Shown: positions 51,701 through 61,633 of the stretch, piece after piece
Layout: each line of letters opens with the position of its first letter
Numbering within the stretch: position 1 is the first letter of the stretch
From: Lateolabrax maculatus
Taxonomy: Eukaryota > Chordata > Actinopteri > Acropomatiformes > Lateolabracidae
Length of the DNA stretch: 64,000 nucleotides
NCBI GenBank assembly: GCA_031216445.1
Contig: CM062213.1
Location: forward strand, 13,331,501 to 13,395,500
Direction: 5' to 3'
Notes under the pieces: model-generated
Databases searched by the model: none
Seen by the model: the letters and a program-made list of their open reading frames with translations, nothing else
What the model was told of the DNA's origin: nothing
Position numbers and translations under genes: made by a program

Positions 51701-53757
51701 CCTGGCCTGACCTCAAACAGCCACTCAGGTTGAGCTGGACCGAGACAGAGATGGAAAACGGGGTCAGGTCTAATCAACATTGCTGTCATGATTATGTCCA
51801 GTCCACTCCAACCTGTAACCAGGCAACAGGCAGGGCTGCCACAAAGCCGATGTGACAGTGGCAGGTAGATTGAAAGTGGAGGGGTGGACAGGAAGCTTGG
51901 GCGGGTGGGTGAAGGGGCTGTTCGGCCCAGTGCAGGCTAGTTTTGTCCAGCCCGTCGCACTGCCCGCCCTGCCTCGCACTCTTTACAGTGATCAGCTGTT
52001 GCACGGAGAACCACAGGCAAAGGTGGGACTTTAAACAAAAACATTAGCCCCTATCTTGCTTTGTCCTTGTAGCAAAAGACAATGCATCAACATTATCACT
52101 TACTGAGATATATACGGGTCAGGAAAACATTTGATCTTATTCTATTAAACAATATCCTTTATTTAGCTCTGGGCAGGAAGGAGCACAGGAGGTCTACAGC
52201 AGCCAGAGACAAAACACTTTGCAGGAATCCTAATGAAAGGCTGGATTTAAGAGTCAAAGCCTTTCTTTTGTACATGTGGTTATATTCACAAAGCCCTCTA
52301 ATGTGCAGGTATGCCTTAAGCACAAAGTTTAACAAAAATATTAAACTCATTAACTCATTTTCTTTAAAGGAATTGTCAGAAGCATTTTTATAATAGATTT
52401 ATTATTGATAAATGCAGTAGCCCATGTTAGCATTGTGGTGTTAGTGTAGTATAGTGAAGTAAGTGTATGTAATCATTAAAAGGGTGGATTTAGTGAGGTA
52501 TGTAAGTAGGTTACTCATTTTAACTCCAGCACGCAGCAAAGAATTGTGAAGATTATTAAGATGAAAAGACCTCAAATTTATCTTAAATATTATAACAAAA
52601 GGTGTATGCAGTGGCCTCCATTATAATATAATAATACACAAATCAAAAATCAAATGTGTTAACAGCTTGTGTGTATTCCAAGATCACAACAGTTTGTCAC
52701 AATTAAGACAGCATGACAGTGCCGCTGCTGACAGCACAGGTGTTGCCATGACAAGTTCAATTTCTGCAATTTTCTGCACTTTTACTCTGCTGCTGCTGTT
52801 TGTATTGGTTAGAGGCTGTCTGCTCTGAGCTACACAATCCCCTTTACTCTCAACGCTCAGCTGGACTCACCTGGTGCCCAAAACTCACACCTTCTAACAC
52901 TCATCTGGACTGGGATAATGCAGCAAATGAATATGCATATTAGTTACATATGCCAAATTTATGTAAGAATTTAACACAGCTAGGGATGTCACACTTTATA
53001 TGTTATAAATCCTGATCTTGTTTTTTTTAGATGATGATTCAACATAAAAAATTTCTGATCAAAATTGTTCAGAAGTACAGCACATGTAGAACAGTACCAG
53101 TGTATTTTTTTCTATCACCATTACTGCCCCTGAAAAGTCCAAATGTGCCAATTTAGAAATGAAATACCTGTGAAAATTATGTCAATGTTAAGAAATTATG
53201 AGCATAATGAACGTTTTTAGCATTCTACCTGAAATGGCCAGTAGGCATTAAAAGTGGAAGAAAATAAATGAAATGTCATAGATACTATGCGGAGACAAAA
53301 CATCTTATGAATACAGGTCCTGAGGAAGATGGCACTTACCATGGTCTTCTGCGGACGTCGTACAGGTCAATCTTGTTGGGTGCCCTCCATGGAGTGGCTG
53401 GAGCGGGCAAGAAAATAAGTTATAGGCCATACAGTGCACTGTAGGATATTTCAGATCAGATTAGATCAAAGTAATCATAATTTCATTCTGTCTATCGAGT
53501 TACCAGTACAGCCATCTGATAACAGATTGCCAATGTTCTGCAGACGAGGAGCCCTAGGGTCAATTTAGACTTTATCTTGCTGTGAGTTATAAGGCGGTCT
53601 GTTGACTCAGGACCCTGCAGCCTACCTGGGTAGTATCGCGTCACTCCTGTGGCACTGCCAAACACCTGCCAGCGCAGAGAGCTGTCCTCCCGACGGTTTT
53701 CAATGAAGACCCTCTCCAGCGCCTGGGTCCAGTTCAACTCATTTAGGATGACTGGGG
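20349..53757 (-). CDS. cacna2d2: Voltage-gated calcium channel alpha2delta-2 subunit, C-terminal 919 residues (5' end missing)
   Basis: Extracellular, membrane-anchored auxiliary subunit that promotes surface expression and gating of Cav1/Cav2 channels. Thirty-two exons were found and all frames close, from a split codon before PVILNELNWTQALERVF to the stop at 20351-20349. Order: N-terminal segment with the RRR motif (DVRRRPWYIQ); VWA domain with a perfect MIDAS motif (DVSGS) and FTDGGED; Cache-type repeats; the Cys-rich delta part; a hydrophobic C-terminus (LLPIQLLLLYPALSP) suited to a GPI anchor or membrane segment. The insert-free junction RPKIINFREP, and segments such as SLGLVLPTYSENHIKANLSD, ERSCVMIQTQYY and TSDCGRGYSFRPSL, match CACNA2D2 better than CACNA2D1 or -3. 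Fish have two cacna2d2 paralogues and I cannot tell which this is. Exon coordinates are in the block entries. Confidence 0.95.
20500..20830. repeat. Probable degraded repeat in the last cacna2d2 intron
   Basis: TAGTGCACTATATAGTAAAT and the neighbouring AGGGACACGGC resemble a common fish interspersed repeat. The segment ends with the palindrome GTTGCCTGGCAAC at 20811-20823. Boundaries are uncertain. Confidence 0.4.
20811..20823. promoter_or_regulatory. Palindromic RFX X-box-like site (GTTGCC-T-GGCAAC)
   Basis: A perfect inverted repeat with a one-base spacer that matches the RFX transcription factor consensus. It is in the last intron of cacna2d2, next to a possible repeat, so it may have been carried in by that element. 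Confidence 0.4.
22484..22730. mobile_element. Miniature inverted-repeat element in a cacna2d2 intron
   Basis: The left end GTTCAACATCTGGGGAAATA / CACTTATTC and the right end (reverse complement GAACATTCTGGGAAATACTT / ATTTG...) form an imperfect terminal inverted repeat. Inside are motifs such as TAATTAGTGAGCAATTGAGG and AGGTGCTGGTAGGTGTATTT that I recognise from an abundant fish element. It has no open frame, so it is non-autonomous. A half-copy lies at 165-250. Confidence 0.6.
25379..25660 (+). repeat. Interspersed repeat, copy B (cacna2d2 intron)
   Basis: Same family and orientation as 9408-9720. Shared segments are ACAAAATAAACTA, CAACAGTTTGTTTTTG, TATGGCACAGAAGAATA, CAGGCTTTGGCTCCACAGAC and TTCATTGCTGGTTTTGGTC. 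It lies between exons A18 and A19. Confidence 0.7.
26713..29804. other. cacna2d2 intron A16-A17, including a long polypurine region
   Basis: No exon is needed or seen here. From about 28050 to 28640 the plus strand is strongly purine-rich, with a GA-dinucleotide core at 28076-28115 and G/A-rich blocks after it. A second GA repeat lies at 29708-29728, an A-run at about 29180-29200, and a G-run at about 29610-29620. The minus-strand open frames in this part (serine/leucine/phenylalanine-rich) are by-products of the composition. Confidence 0.6.
28050..28640 (+). repeat. Long polypurine region with (GA)n core
   Basis: About 590 bases dominated by A and G on the plus strand (polypyrimidine on the cacna2d2 transcript). 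The core is a perfect GA repeat at 28076-28100 or so, followed by GGAGGA- and GAAAGA-type blocks. Confidence 0.75.
30060..30350 (+). repeat. Probable interspersed repeat fragment
   Basis: GAAAGGTACCCTGTGGAGTT at the start and GTCAGGTGGCGGCAATGTGC further on resemble recurrent non-coding repeats in fish introns. No open frame is present. The remainder of the intron (29882-32102) shows nothing I can name. Confidence 0.4.
34109..36300. other. cacna2d2 intron A8-A9
   Basis: No exon is seen. It contains a GT dinucleotide repeat at 35939-35971 and a GC-moderate stretch at 34690-35260 with a mixed-complexity sequence that could be conserved non-coding DNA; this is only an impression. Confidence 0.4.
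35939..35971 (+). repeat. (GT)n microsatellite
   Basis: A GT repeat with one interruption (CTGT) in intron A8-A9. Confidence 0.85.
36951..36987. repeat. Alternating purine-pyrimidine tract (CG and CA repeats)
   Basis: The sequence alternates CG and CA dinucleotides: CATGCGCGCGCGCACACAC followed by ACGCGCGCGCACACA. It is potentially Z-DNA forming. Confidence 0.8.
39090..39260 (-). mobile_element. tRNA-derived SINE fragment (minus strand)
   Basis: On the minus strand the sequence reads TGGCTCAGGAGGTGGAGTGG followed by GTCGTCCATTAATTGCAGGG and TTGTTGGTTTAATCCTTGG. This resembles a polymerase III A box (TGGCTCAGGAGG) and a decayed B box (GGTTTAATCC for GGTTCGAATCC). It is the head of a tRNA-like SINE common in fish. 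It starts 67 bases downstream of cacna2d2 exon A7. It is not a functional tRNA gene, since no cloverleaf closes. Confidence 0.55.
41039..41059 (+). repeat. Poly-G tract, 21 bases
   Basis: An uninterrupted run of 21 G in the intron between exons A5 and A6. On the cacna2d2 transcript strand it is poly-C. The rest of this intron (40346-41566) shows no exon. Confidence 0.85.
41729..43185. other. cacna2d2 intron A4-A5
   Basis: No exon or recognised repeat. It contains a short GT tract at 42843-42858. It is otherwise AT-rich. Confidence 0.5.
44853..44878 (+). repeat. Poly-G tract, 26 bases
   Basis: An uninterrupted run of 26 G, followed by CG. It is long for a vertebrate G homopolymer and could be a site of sequencing length error. 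Confidence 0.85.
45680..45728 (+). repeat. Compound (GT)n(GA)n microsatellite
   Basis: A GT repeat changes directly into a GA repeat of about 15 units. On the opposite strand this produces serine/leucine and histidine/threonine runs in spurious open frames. Confidence 0.9.
48413..48444 (+). repeat. (GT)n microsatellite
   Basis: A GT repeat with one interruption in intron A2-A3. Confidence 0.85.
50187..50200 (+). promoter_or_regulatory. CTCF-like core
   Basis: TCCGCAGGGGGCGC agrees with the CTCF core consensus at about 12 of 14 positions, including the AGGGGGC block. It is in the largest cacna2d2 intron and may be part of a degraded repeat. Confidence 0.3.
50601..50613. promoter_or_regulatory. 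Palindromic RFX X-box-like site (GTTGCT-A-AGCAAC)
   Basis: A perfect inverted repeat with a one-base spacer matching the RFX X-box pattern, embedded in a GC-rich stretch (50540-50700) within an otherwise AT-rich intron. Confidence 0.45.
53340..53757 (-). other. cacna2d2: cacna2d2 exons A1-A2: segment before the VWA domain, RRR motif
   Basis: Exons 53757-53626 and 53397-53340 encode [20 protein letters not shown] and KIDLYDVRRRPW. The triple arginine corresponds to the motif required for gabapentin binding in mammalian alpha2delta-1 and -2, and it is intact. The upstream junction needs one base from an exon beyond the window. The intron to the next exon is 9.67 kb. Confidence 0.93.
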
Positions 53758-55954
53758 CTGTGGGGACACACACACATAAACACACACAATCAGACTCACA
53801 ATACTGAATTGGCAAATATAGTTGAGGCCCATTGTTTTCTGGTTTACCAGTTTACACAGAAGGAAAAGTAAAAAAAAAAAAAAAAAGTTTAAACATTTTT
53901 GTGATTGACTATAAACCTCAGTTTTCAAAAAGAAAAATAAAAGATAAAATGTAAATGAGTTGCTGATTAGGTTTGAACTACGGGCGCTGAAAATAGTTTT
54001 TTCTAATCTGATTTAAACCCACAGTTATGTATTATTGATTTCTTTGCACCTGTTTTTCAATATTCAAAATAATCACAGATAAATTCTCAGATTTTTAAAT
54101 AAGAAGCTCAAACAATGAGACCTAAAAACAGTGTAATCCAAGTGCAGAACACCAGGTTTTCTCTTTAAGTAACCCAAAGGTCTACTCTCCTTGCTGAACA
54201 ACCTTGTCCGTGCCAGCAGCAGTAAGCTGAGTACATAAGAATGGATGTATGCAGGCAGCTCGGCCGGCGGTAGCCGTCTGAGCAGGGCATAAGTCTAATC
54301 TGGGTGATCTCTGAGGAGTGCAGAGCAGGAATCTGAGATGACCTTGGAGGAGGTCATATGTCACTCGCAGCATGTGGAGGCAGAAGCCACTTCTGAATTT
54401 TGATAGCAGTGAAATACTAACAATTCCTGCAAATATCCATGAATGTGTGTTTACGTTAGAAGATTTTTGGGTGCTTGGTGATTGGGAGGGAAGAGAGAGG
54501 GAAAGGGGTGAAAAAGAAAGACAAAAAGCTCTGGTCTGCTCGACCATGCATAGCTTGACGCATCGCAACGTGTGGGTTTTGAGTTAAAACATAGGGTAAC
54601 AGATGTATCTCACAGGTCAGTGGTACTCTGTAAAATGGATTTATGGTTTATGGTTGTGGAGAGAAGTATTCATCATCTAGTCAACAAGAAGTGGAATAAT
54701 ACGCTGGTGGTGTTGGTATTAGGCTACGGCTACATCAACACGTGTCAGGTTTCCGTTGTACCTCAGACTCTTGTAAGTTTAATTGTATTTACACTGTCCT
54801 TCTTTTTCTTTCACTTTTTGATCCAGATTATGCCTTTTCTACCTTTAAACATGAAACAATATGCGTCCACACAAACCAAACATGTTTTCAGTCTGTGTTT
54901 AATAGCTACGCTGAAGTCAGAAGACGGGGAGTGCAGAGGTTTAATAGCCATCTGATTAAAGAGGAAACAAAACGGGGCACTGAGCTGAGGAGAACTTCAC
55001 TCGCTTCTCTGATTTAATTACTCAGCCAACCAAAGCCAGACAAGCCTCTGAACCGAAAAGGTCCGGCTTTTCTCAACCCCTTGTTTGAATTTCACACAAA
55101 TAAACCGTTATTATCCACTTTTCTGATGCTTTTCAATTACTGCTCAGTCTTTGATGAGCTGTCAGTTTAGAGGTAAAAAAATCTGCCACTGACCTTCCCC
55201 CATTCACTGCTCACCACTTTCCCTGTAAACTAAAAGCATCTGAATAATCACAACGAGATTACCTAAAAAACACACATTTTTTTTATATTTTTCAGCTGAA
55301 TGCTTAGTTCCACATTGCCAAACTCTCTCTAAAATTGTCTCAAAACAAAAGCTATGTTTCACTACTTTTTAGCATCCTGTAAAACAAATGCACACCAACA
55401 TACACACACATACGCTCACTACAGCAGCACTAAGCAGTGTCTGGAGGACAGGAATATATGAAAGCCAAATTGCTGCCATCACCAAGGGGAGCTCCTCAAC
55501 ATGTTTTTCTCAAAATTCATAGACATAAACACAAAGAAAGAATGGAGGAGGATAGAGGCAGCCCTACAGATGGGGATAAACATAAAAACCCAGAGAGAGG
55601 GGGAGGACGATTGATGGAAAGCAACACAGAAATTAACACGAATGAGTGGCTGCTTTCACTGCCCGAAAAGGCAATTTCTCGCCCATGAGGGAAGGAGAGA
55701 AAGAAAAACACAGAACTAACTTCACTTTAAACTGCTAAATTGAAAATGACAGAATCTGATTGAGGTCAAAGAATTGATTATTTGAAGTTTTTTCATATTA
55801 TGTAACAAATGTCAGATCACCTTTGTCCTTGGCATAATAGCTGATGAAAAACCACAAGTTGTTAATCACTGTTTTATAGTTGGAATTGTTAGGACAGCTG
55901 AGGTTTCACCATCATTGTAAACCATTACTTTAGATTTATTGGAAAAACTAGAAT

Positions 55955-56170
55955 TACCGCCTTGCGGTTGTATGCCATAATGTGTTTTTGCCGAACATTA
56001 TGATGTCATAGTGAAGCTGACCTTTTGCCTTTTGGATGTAAAATGTCATCGCTTCATTGTATCGTATAACACATTAATGTTAATTTTTTCATTATTAGCA
56101 TATGAGTTATGAGGCCAAAAACTTGATTTGTGAGGTCACAGTGACCTTGACCTTTGACCACCAAAAGCTA
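55955..56170 (+). repeat. Fish interspersed repeat carrying TGACCT/TGACCTTTGACC motifs
   Basis: CCGCCTTGCGGTTGTATGCC, CATTATGATGTCATAGTGA, GTGAGGTCACAGTGACCTT and TGACCTTTGACCACCAAAAG are signature pieces of an abundant acanthomorph repeat. It is non-coding. The direct repeat TGACCTTTGACC is a DR1-type nuclear-receptor motif. Confidence 0.65.
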
Positions 56171-56851
56171 ATCAGTTCATCTGGCCACGGCTGAACTAAA
56201 CAATATTTCTTAGCTTATCAATTGATGCTTTGTCAGCTTTTTGTTGTGTGGTTTTTTGACGACTCTTTCCTGAAGAATGTGTGCCACAGACATATCTGCT
56301 ACAAATTTAACTGCATTCTACCAGAATTAGAAAGTAAAACAGCTTCATGTTCTGTCCCTCACAACAGTGACATGTAACAGTGTTTACATTTACCAACAGT
56401 CCACGTGGTCAGAACAACTCGGAAGAGTGAACTAGAGAGAGACATTTGTGAGATTCAGTCATTCTGACCATGAATTTTCAAACTTGCCTCAGTCGCTCCC
56501 CCGTTTGTGTGGAGATCAGAAAGCCAAACCAAGCATTTCAATTTCATCGGGGGCCATGCGATACTCTGTGGTCAACGAGCCACCTGATAAATGTGTAAAA
56601 AGTATTATCCTTTAAGCATGAGCTATCACAGCAGGTTGCTGCAGCGGCAGCCTGTGTGCTGTGAATCCTGGGTGCTCTTATCTGGAGAGGAATCACTGGG
56701 TCTGTAATGATAGCTGTCCCAGACAGGCCAAGGGCAAAAAGACATCCTGCAACCTCTGTTTAAAACTAGCACCATCTCAGCTACCTTGACTAACATCATG
56801 GTATTAACCAAACTCTGGCTATGCAACAAGGATTATCAGCCGGATTGCTGC

Positions 56852-56875
56852 ACACACACACACACACACACACAC
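56852..56875 (+). repeat. (CA)n microsatellite
   Basis: About 12 uninterrupted CA units in the upstream cacna2d2 intron. Confidence 0.9.
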
Positions 56876-58123
56876 GAGCTACAGTATATTTCCTTAAAGT
56901 TTGAGTGTTCATGATATATCTACTGATGGTGGCAGCGGTGTTTGTGTGTCGCTTAGTCTTTGTTTTTCAATCAAGGGTAATAAAACAGACCAAAGTGTAT
57001 GAGTGTTTATTTTGCCAGGTAAAACTAAACCAGTCAGATGCGGACGTGAGCCACCTCTACTGTCAGGCCATCTCTGCAAACACACACACAAACACACATC
57101 TGCAGGTGATCTCTACAGAAAAACGGGCATATCAGAGATAAGACAACACAGCAAACTAATTCTCTTTGATTTATTCAGTAAGGATATGCCGTGACTTCTC
57201 TGGACAGTTGATAAAAAGACAAATTTCCCCTGGGGGGGAAATGTGCTCACACAGGCAGACAGGGCCTCCGAGCGCTGTGTTGGGCTCATCTTTCACATGA
57301 AACGCGCCTCTCTCTGATATCTTTAAAAGGTAATTCATCAGCACGCTGGTCCCCTGACATTTAGAGCACCCTTGGCTTTGCCCCTTTATGGAGCAAGACT
57401 GCACACCAAGTAGGGAAACAATTATGAGAGGGATTTATGGAGCATCTCTGCATGAGATCATTTCTCAAACCCCCACCCCACCACCATCTATCCTATGACC
57501 CCCACCTCCAACCGCTCATACACACATTATTCACACTGATATACACAAGATAAAGAGCCATCCAAACCGATCTGCACCTTATGCCCTGTATTAATCCAAC
57601 ATTATATAAATAGGTTCATGCATTTACTGTACACAGAGCAGAAAAAAAGCACAGTGGCCTGTAATATTTCATAGATGAACACAAGTGGTCCCTCATAAGA
57701 AGTCCATAATGGTAATGGAGCTAAAGCTATTAGCTAAGTCCCCTTGAAGAGTCATAACCATTATTGCCGTCATTGCCATAAAGCTTTAACATATTTTACT
57801 TTTACACAGAGTGACTATGTGTTAATGGTGTAGTTTGATTCTACTTACTTTGACATATAGGTGACATTACTCAAACAGACAAGTAGGGCAACACTGAGAC
57901 AAATGCAGGTCGTTTTGAATCTTGAGTTAATATCTCGACAGCATATTTTCCCAAAGTCATATCTTAAAGGTAAGGTTATTTTTCATGCAATGTGTATTCA
58001 GCTAATGCATAAAAATACTCAACATCGTTTATAATGTACTGACAATTTACAGCTTCTCACATGACTTCTGGCAGTAAAATCGAGTAAAGAGAAAAGAGGA
58101 AAAAACCTTTGGTCATTTTACTT

Positions 58124-58419
58124 AAAGGGTCAGTTCATCCTTATTACAAAAAAAAAATCTTTTCTAACTTACTTACTAGTTTTCTTTAAATTGTTTAGGA
58201 TTAAAAAAAAAATGGAGGTGAATAGAATTTTGTTTATGGTGCTCACTGCATTGAAAAATGAATCTATTCAACTGAAACAGAAACATGGATTTCCAGCAAC
58301 AGTGTCCAAGTCACGCGGGATAATTTGAAGACCTCACTGTGAGCAGTTTTCATACAAGACTAAAGGTAAGTGAGACATTTTTTTTTTTTTTGTTGTAATT
58401 TGGTGAACCGGCACTATAA
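58124..58419. mobile_element. Miniature inverted-repeat element with terminal inverted repeats
   Basis: The left end AAAGGGTCAGTTCATCCTTA / TTACAAAAAA and the right end, reverse complement TTATAGTGCCGGTTCACCAA / ATTACAACAAA, are an imperfect inverted pair. Internal landmarks GTCCAAGTCACGCGGGATAA and CCTCACTGTGAGCAGTTTTC are familiar from fish MITEs. There is no open frame. Confidence 0.6.
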
Positions 58420-61400
58420 ACAGAAAACACACACCTTCCTGCAAAGTTTCAGGTCATTACAATTGCGGCATCTCTGCATCTGCATGTACCACCTCCTTCT
58501 GTGTCTCTCTGCATGGCCAACCCAATTCCTTTATTTATCTCCCATCCTTCCTGTTTCCTTGCTCTCTCTCCTTCTTTCCTTTTCTTCTAGGGCTGCTTTG
58601 TGGTCTGGTACAGTGTTAAAAAGCCTGAACCTTAAACCTTTCATCCTGCAGAGGAAACGGCAGCAACAGGAACTGGCAGCAGCTCACACATCCACAAAGA
58701 CAAGCTAAAACAAAGTCTAAGCCATCCCAGAGAAAAATGTGTTTTTTTGTAGCTTTGATTGATAAAAACACCAAAAAATACTGTATAACCTAATTTGTAT
58801 TCTTTGCGGTGTACTAACCCAGTTTCCAAGAATTTCCTTGCAACTGAAAACTAATTATAATCAAAATTCATGTAAAGGATTCCAGCAATTTCACTCAGGA
58901 ATAGCATTTAGTATGAGTGTATTTGTCATTGAGGACCTCAGTTTTGCTAAATGGTAATATCAGACTGTGAAGGGGGGAGACAAATAGCAATTTCTCTGAG
59001 GAGGGATGATTATTCAACATACAGAATAAGACAGAAGGGAGAGATTTCACCACACCATCAGAGAGCTCCTCCAAATATTTTTTCTAATTAAAGAGCAGTA
59101 AATAACAAACACATGAAATGTAATTTGTGAGCCTGGTGATGAGTGAAGTGGGGTTTGCTGTGCTGACTGTTCTAATTAGTGTGCGGGTAAATGATAGTGC
59201 CCCTTCGCTGGGCACACACTATAGGGGTGGATGGGTGAGGGGCAGAGAGAGAGGAAGATGGAGTCAAAAACGACAGAAATACAGCCTGCAGTGTTTATAC
59301 TGTCTTTCTTCTATTTTGGTTTAACTTTAAATCCCATTTCCCTTATCCCCCCTCTCTCTATCGCTTTCTTCTTTTTCCTTTTTTTTTTTTGCACTTTCAC
59401 TCTCTTTTTTTTTCTTTCACAAATCACTTTTGCTTTTTTTCCACACATTTAAATCTGGTTTGATGTTGAGAGGGGCTGAGTTGATCTCCAGTGTGGCGTG
59501 AGCTAGTTGACAGGGAAGCTTCCTCCACTGGAAGGAAACCTGGGGCGTGTGAAACGAATACAGGCTGCATGTACTGTATGGGCACAAACACACACACACA
59601 CACCACACACTCACAAAAGATGACATTTTACATTTAGCTGAAACAAATCTCAAGAATTCCCAGCTTATAAATTTAAGATGACAAATGTAGCATGTAGGAA
59701 AATGACAACATTCACTAATTTGAGCCAAAGCATATCATTTGACAAAGCAACGAAGCATAACTCTCATTGCTCTCATTATCACTTCCCCTTCCTTTTGTGA
59801 ACAGACCTGTGTCTGTCTATCAAAAGTCGCCTTTGTCCCTCCAGTACCAGGCGAGCTGACTTCTCTCCAGATCCATTTTAAACAAGATGAGAGACTTCAG
59901 AGGCAGTTTCGCTCAAATGAAACCCTGCAGATGCAAATCTTTCTCTTCTTTTCAAATCTCACACGACACTGCGTTGACTCTGTATCTGCTGTATCTGTTG
60001 CAGTCAATTTTCCACTGCACATTATATACACACCGTGCAATTTTACTCTTTACAAAAGGTGAACTGGATGATTTTTTGCCGGGAGCTTCCCAGAAGGGAT
60101 CCATCCCCAGACCAGAGTGTGCATTAGTAAAATGGAGGCTAACATTCAAAGGGCAGGGAGTACAAGCTTGCTGCTGGTTTTGTCGCTGATTTGGGAATTA
60201 TTTCTCTTTTATAAATCAAAGTCTCATAAATAATTAAACATTTTATCCTACTGCCAAGCCAACACATTAATTATACTCTACATTACTTCTCACCACTCTC
60301 CAAAGTGTAACATTTTAGCCTATTTTCCTTCATAGTGTGAGACAGGTAAGTTTTAACAGTGAAGATTTTCTTCTCTGAAATATATGTTATTGTCACATGG
60401 CAATGCAGCTGCAGGAATGTACCAAAAACGTCCTTGTAGCTTCTAAAAACCCACTGCACGCCACCTGCCCAGCGACAAATGGCAGACAGGCAAAGTCCGC
60501 AACTAGCTGGTGAACATAAAGGAGCATTGAGCAGCTAATGAGCCGGACTCAGCTGGTGGAGACCAAAACTACAAGGAGAATGAATACTGGGCTTACATCT
60601 ATCAAGGCAACAGAAACCAACTCTAAAAGAATGCTAATGTTGTGGCCATCTGCTGGATGTGTAAATAACAACTTTTCACTAACAAGTTCACCGCATTAAC
60701 TTAAAAGGCAATATGTCAGTGTTATGTTTTTTTTTTTTGTGCCCCCAAGTGGCCAGAGAAATCAGTTATTGCAGGTTCAAAGCCTCTAAAGTCTTGGAGC
60801 ATCCTTGATTTGACCACCTGACCATCTAAAAACGATGGTATACAGGGTTGCAAACAACAGGCTGGAGTGAGATTTTGGTGCCATGGGATAATCACCCATA
60901 CACGGATTTAATCACGTGCACATATGTGGGTTAAATTCAATTGAAAATAATAAGTCAACTAAACCTAAAATTAAAAAGTCAGCATTAGCTTTCGGATTCA
61001 GACAGGGATCGAACTCTGGTCCTGTGCTTGATCCATACATCCACCATGACCTGGAGCTATTGCAGAGTTTTTCGCTCACTATTTATAATACATCACCTGA
61101 CTTCCTGAAGGCTTTCTGGCAGAAATCAAGGCCAGCTTGCAACTTGAACGCCGGGCTACCCGCTGTGAGCTTGAGCATCTGGCCAATCGACATGGAGATA
61201 AGCATCACGCACCAATCACAGAGTAATTTAAGGGCCTATACTGATATAATCTGGGGATATGGTAGGTAAACAACTTTTGATTTGTTTAACCATTACTATA
61301 CCAGAAAGACTTTGACTAAAATAGGTTTGACTGTACATCTCTGTTGCTATCACAGGGTTTTGGTGTGAGAATTGTTTGGGCAGTGTTAGAGTGTGAAACT

Positions 61401-61594
61401 GAAGGGCAAAGCATGTGTCACACGCCAGAAGCGTGAGAGTTGGCAACCCTGGGTATACTTTGGACAATGTTGGCAATATGTTAAGTAAATCTGATTTTGT
61501 TATTAGTAACCTAAAACATGTAAACACACAAGTATGGTCTTAAAATTAAAAAGGAGCTGTGGCTGGACAGGGAAGGGTGATGGATGTGGTGTGT

Positions 61595-61597
61595 GTG

Positions 61598-61632
<35 letters not shown>
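61595..61632 (+). repeat. (GT)n microsatellite
   Basis: About 16-18 GT units ending in a short G run. Confidence 0.9.

Positions 61633-61633
<1 letters not shown>

Larger units (their letters stand above)
43671..53339. other. 9.67-kb cacna2d2 intron A2-A3
   Basis: The exons on either side join directly (CCATG|G TAT ATC, PWYIQG), so no coding exon is missing. It contains a 26-base G run (44853-44878), a compound GT/GA microsatellite (45680-45728), GT repeats (about 48413-48444), a CTCF-like site (50187-50200) and an X-box palindrome (50601-50613). Several stretches of balanced, non-repetitive sequence (for example 45940-46140, 46480-46980, 48100-48330) might be conserved non-coding elements. 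Confidence 0.5.

Noticed and set aside
43671..53339. A nested gene or missing cacna2d2 exon in the large intron
   Set aside because: The exons on either side join in phase with the expected protein sequence, and no other frame shows family similarity.
61000..61025. Possible tRNA-type B box (GAGTTCGATCCC on the minus strand)
   Set aside because: No A box at proper distance and no cloverleaf; at most a decayed SINE fragment.
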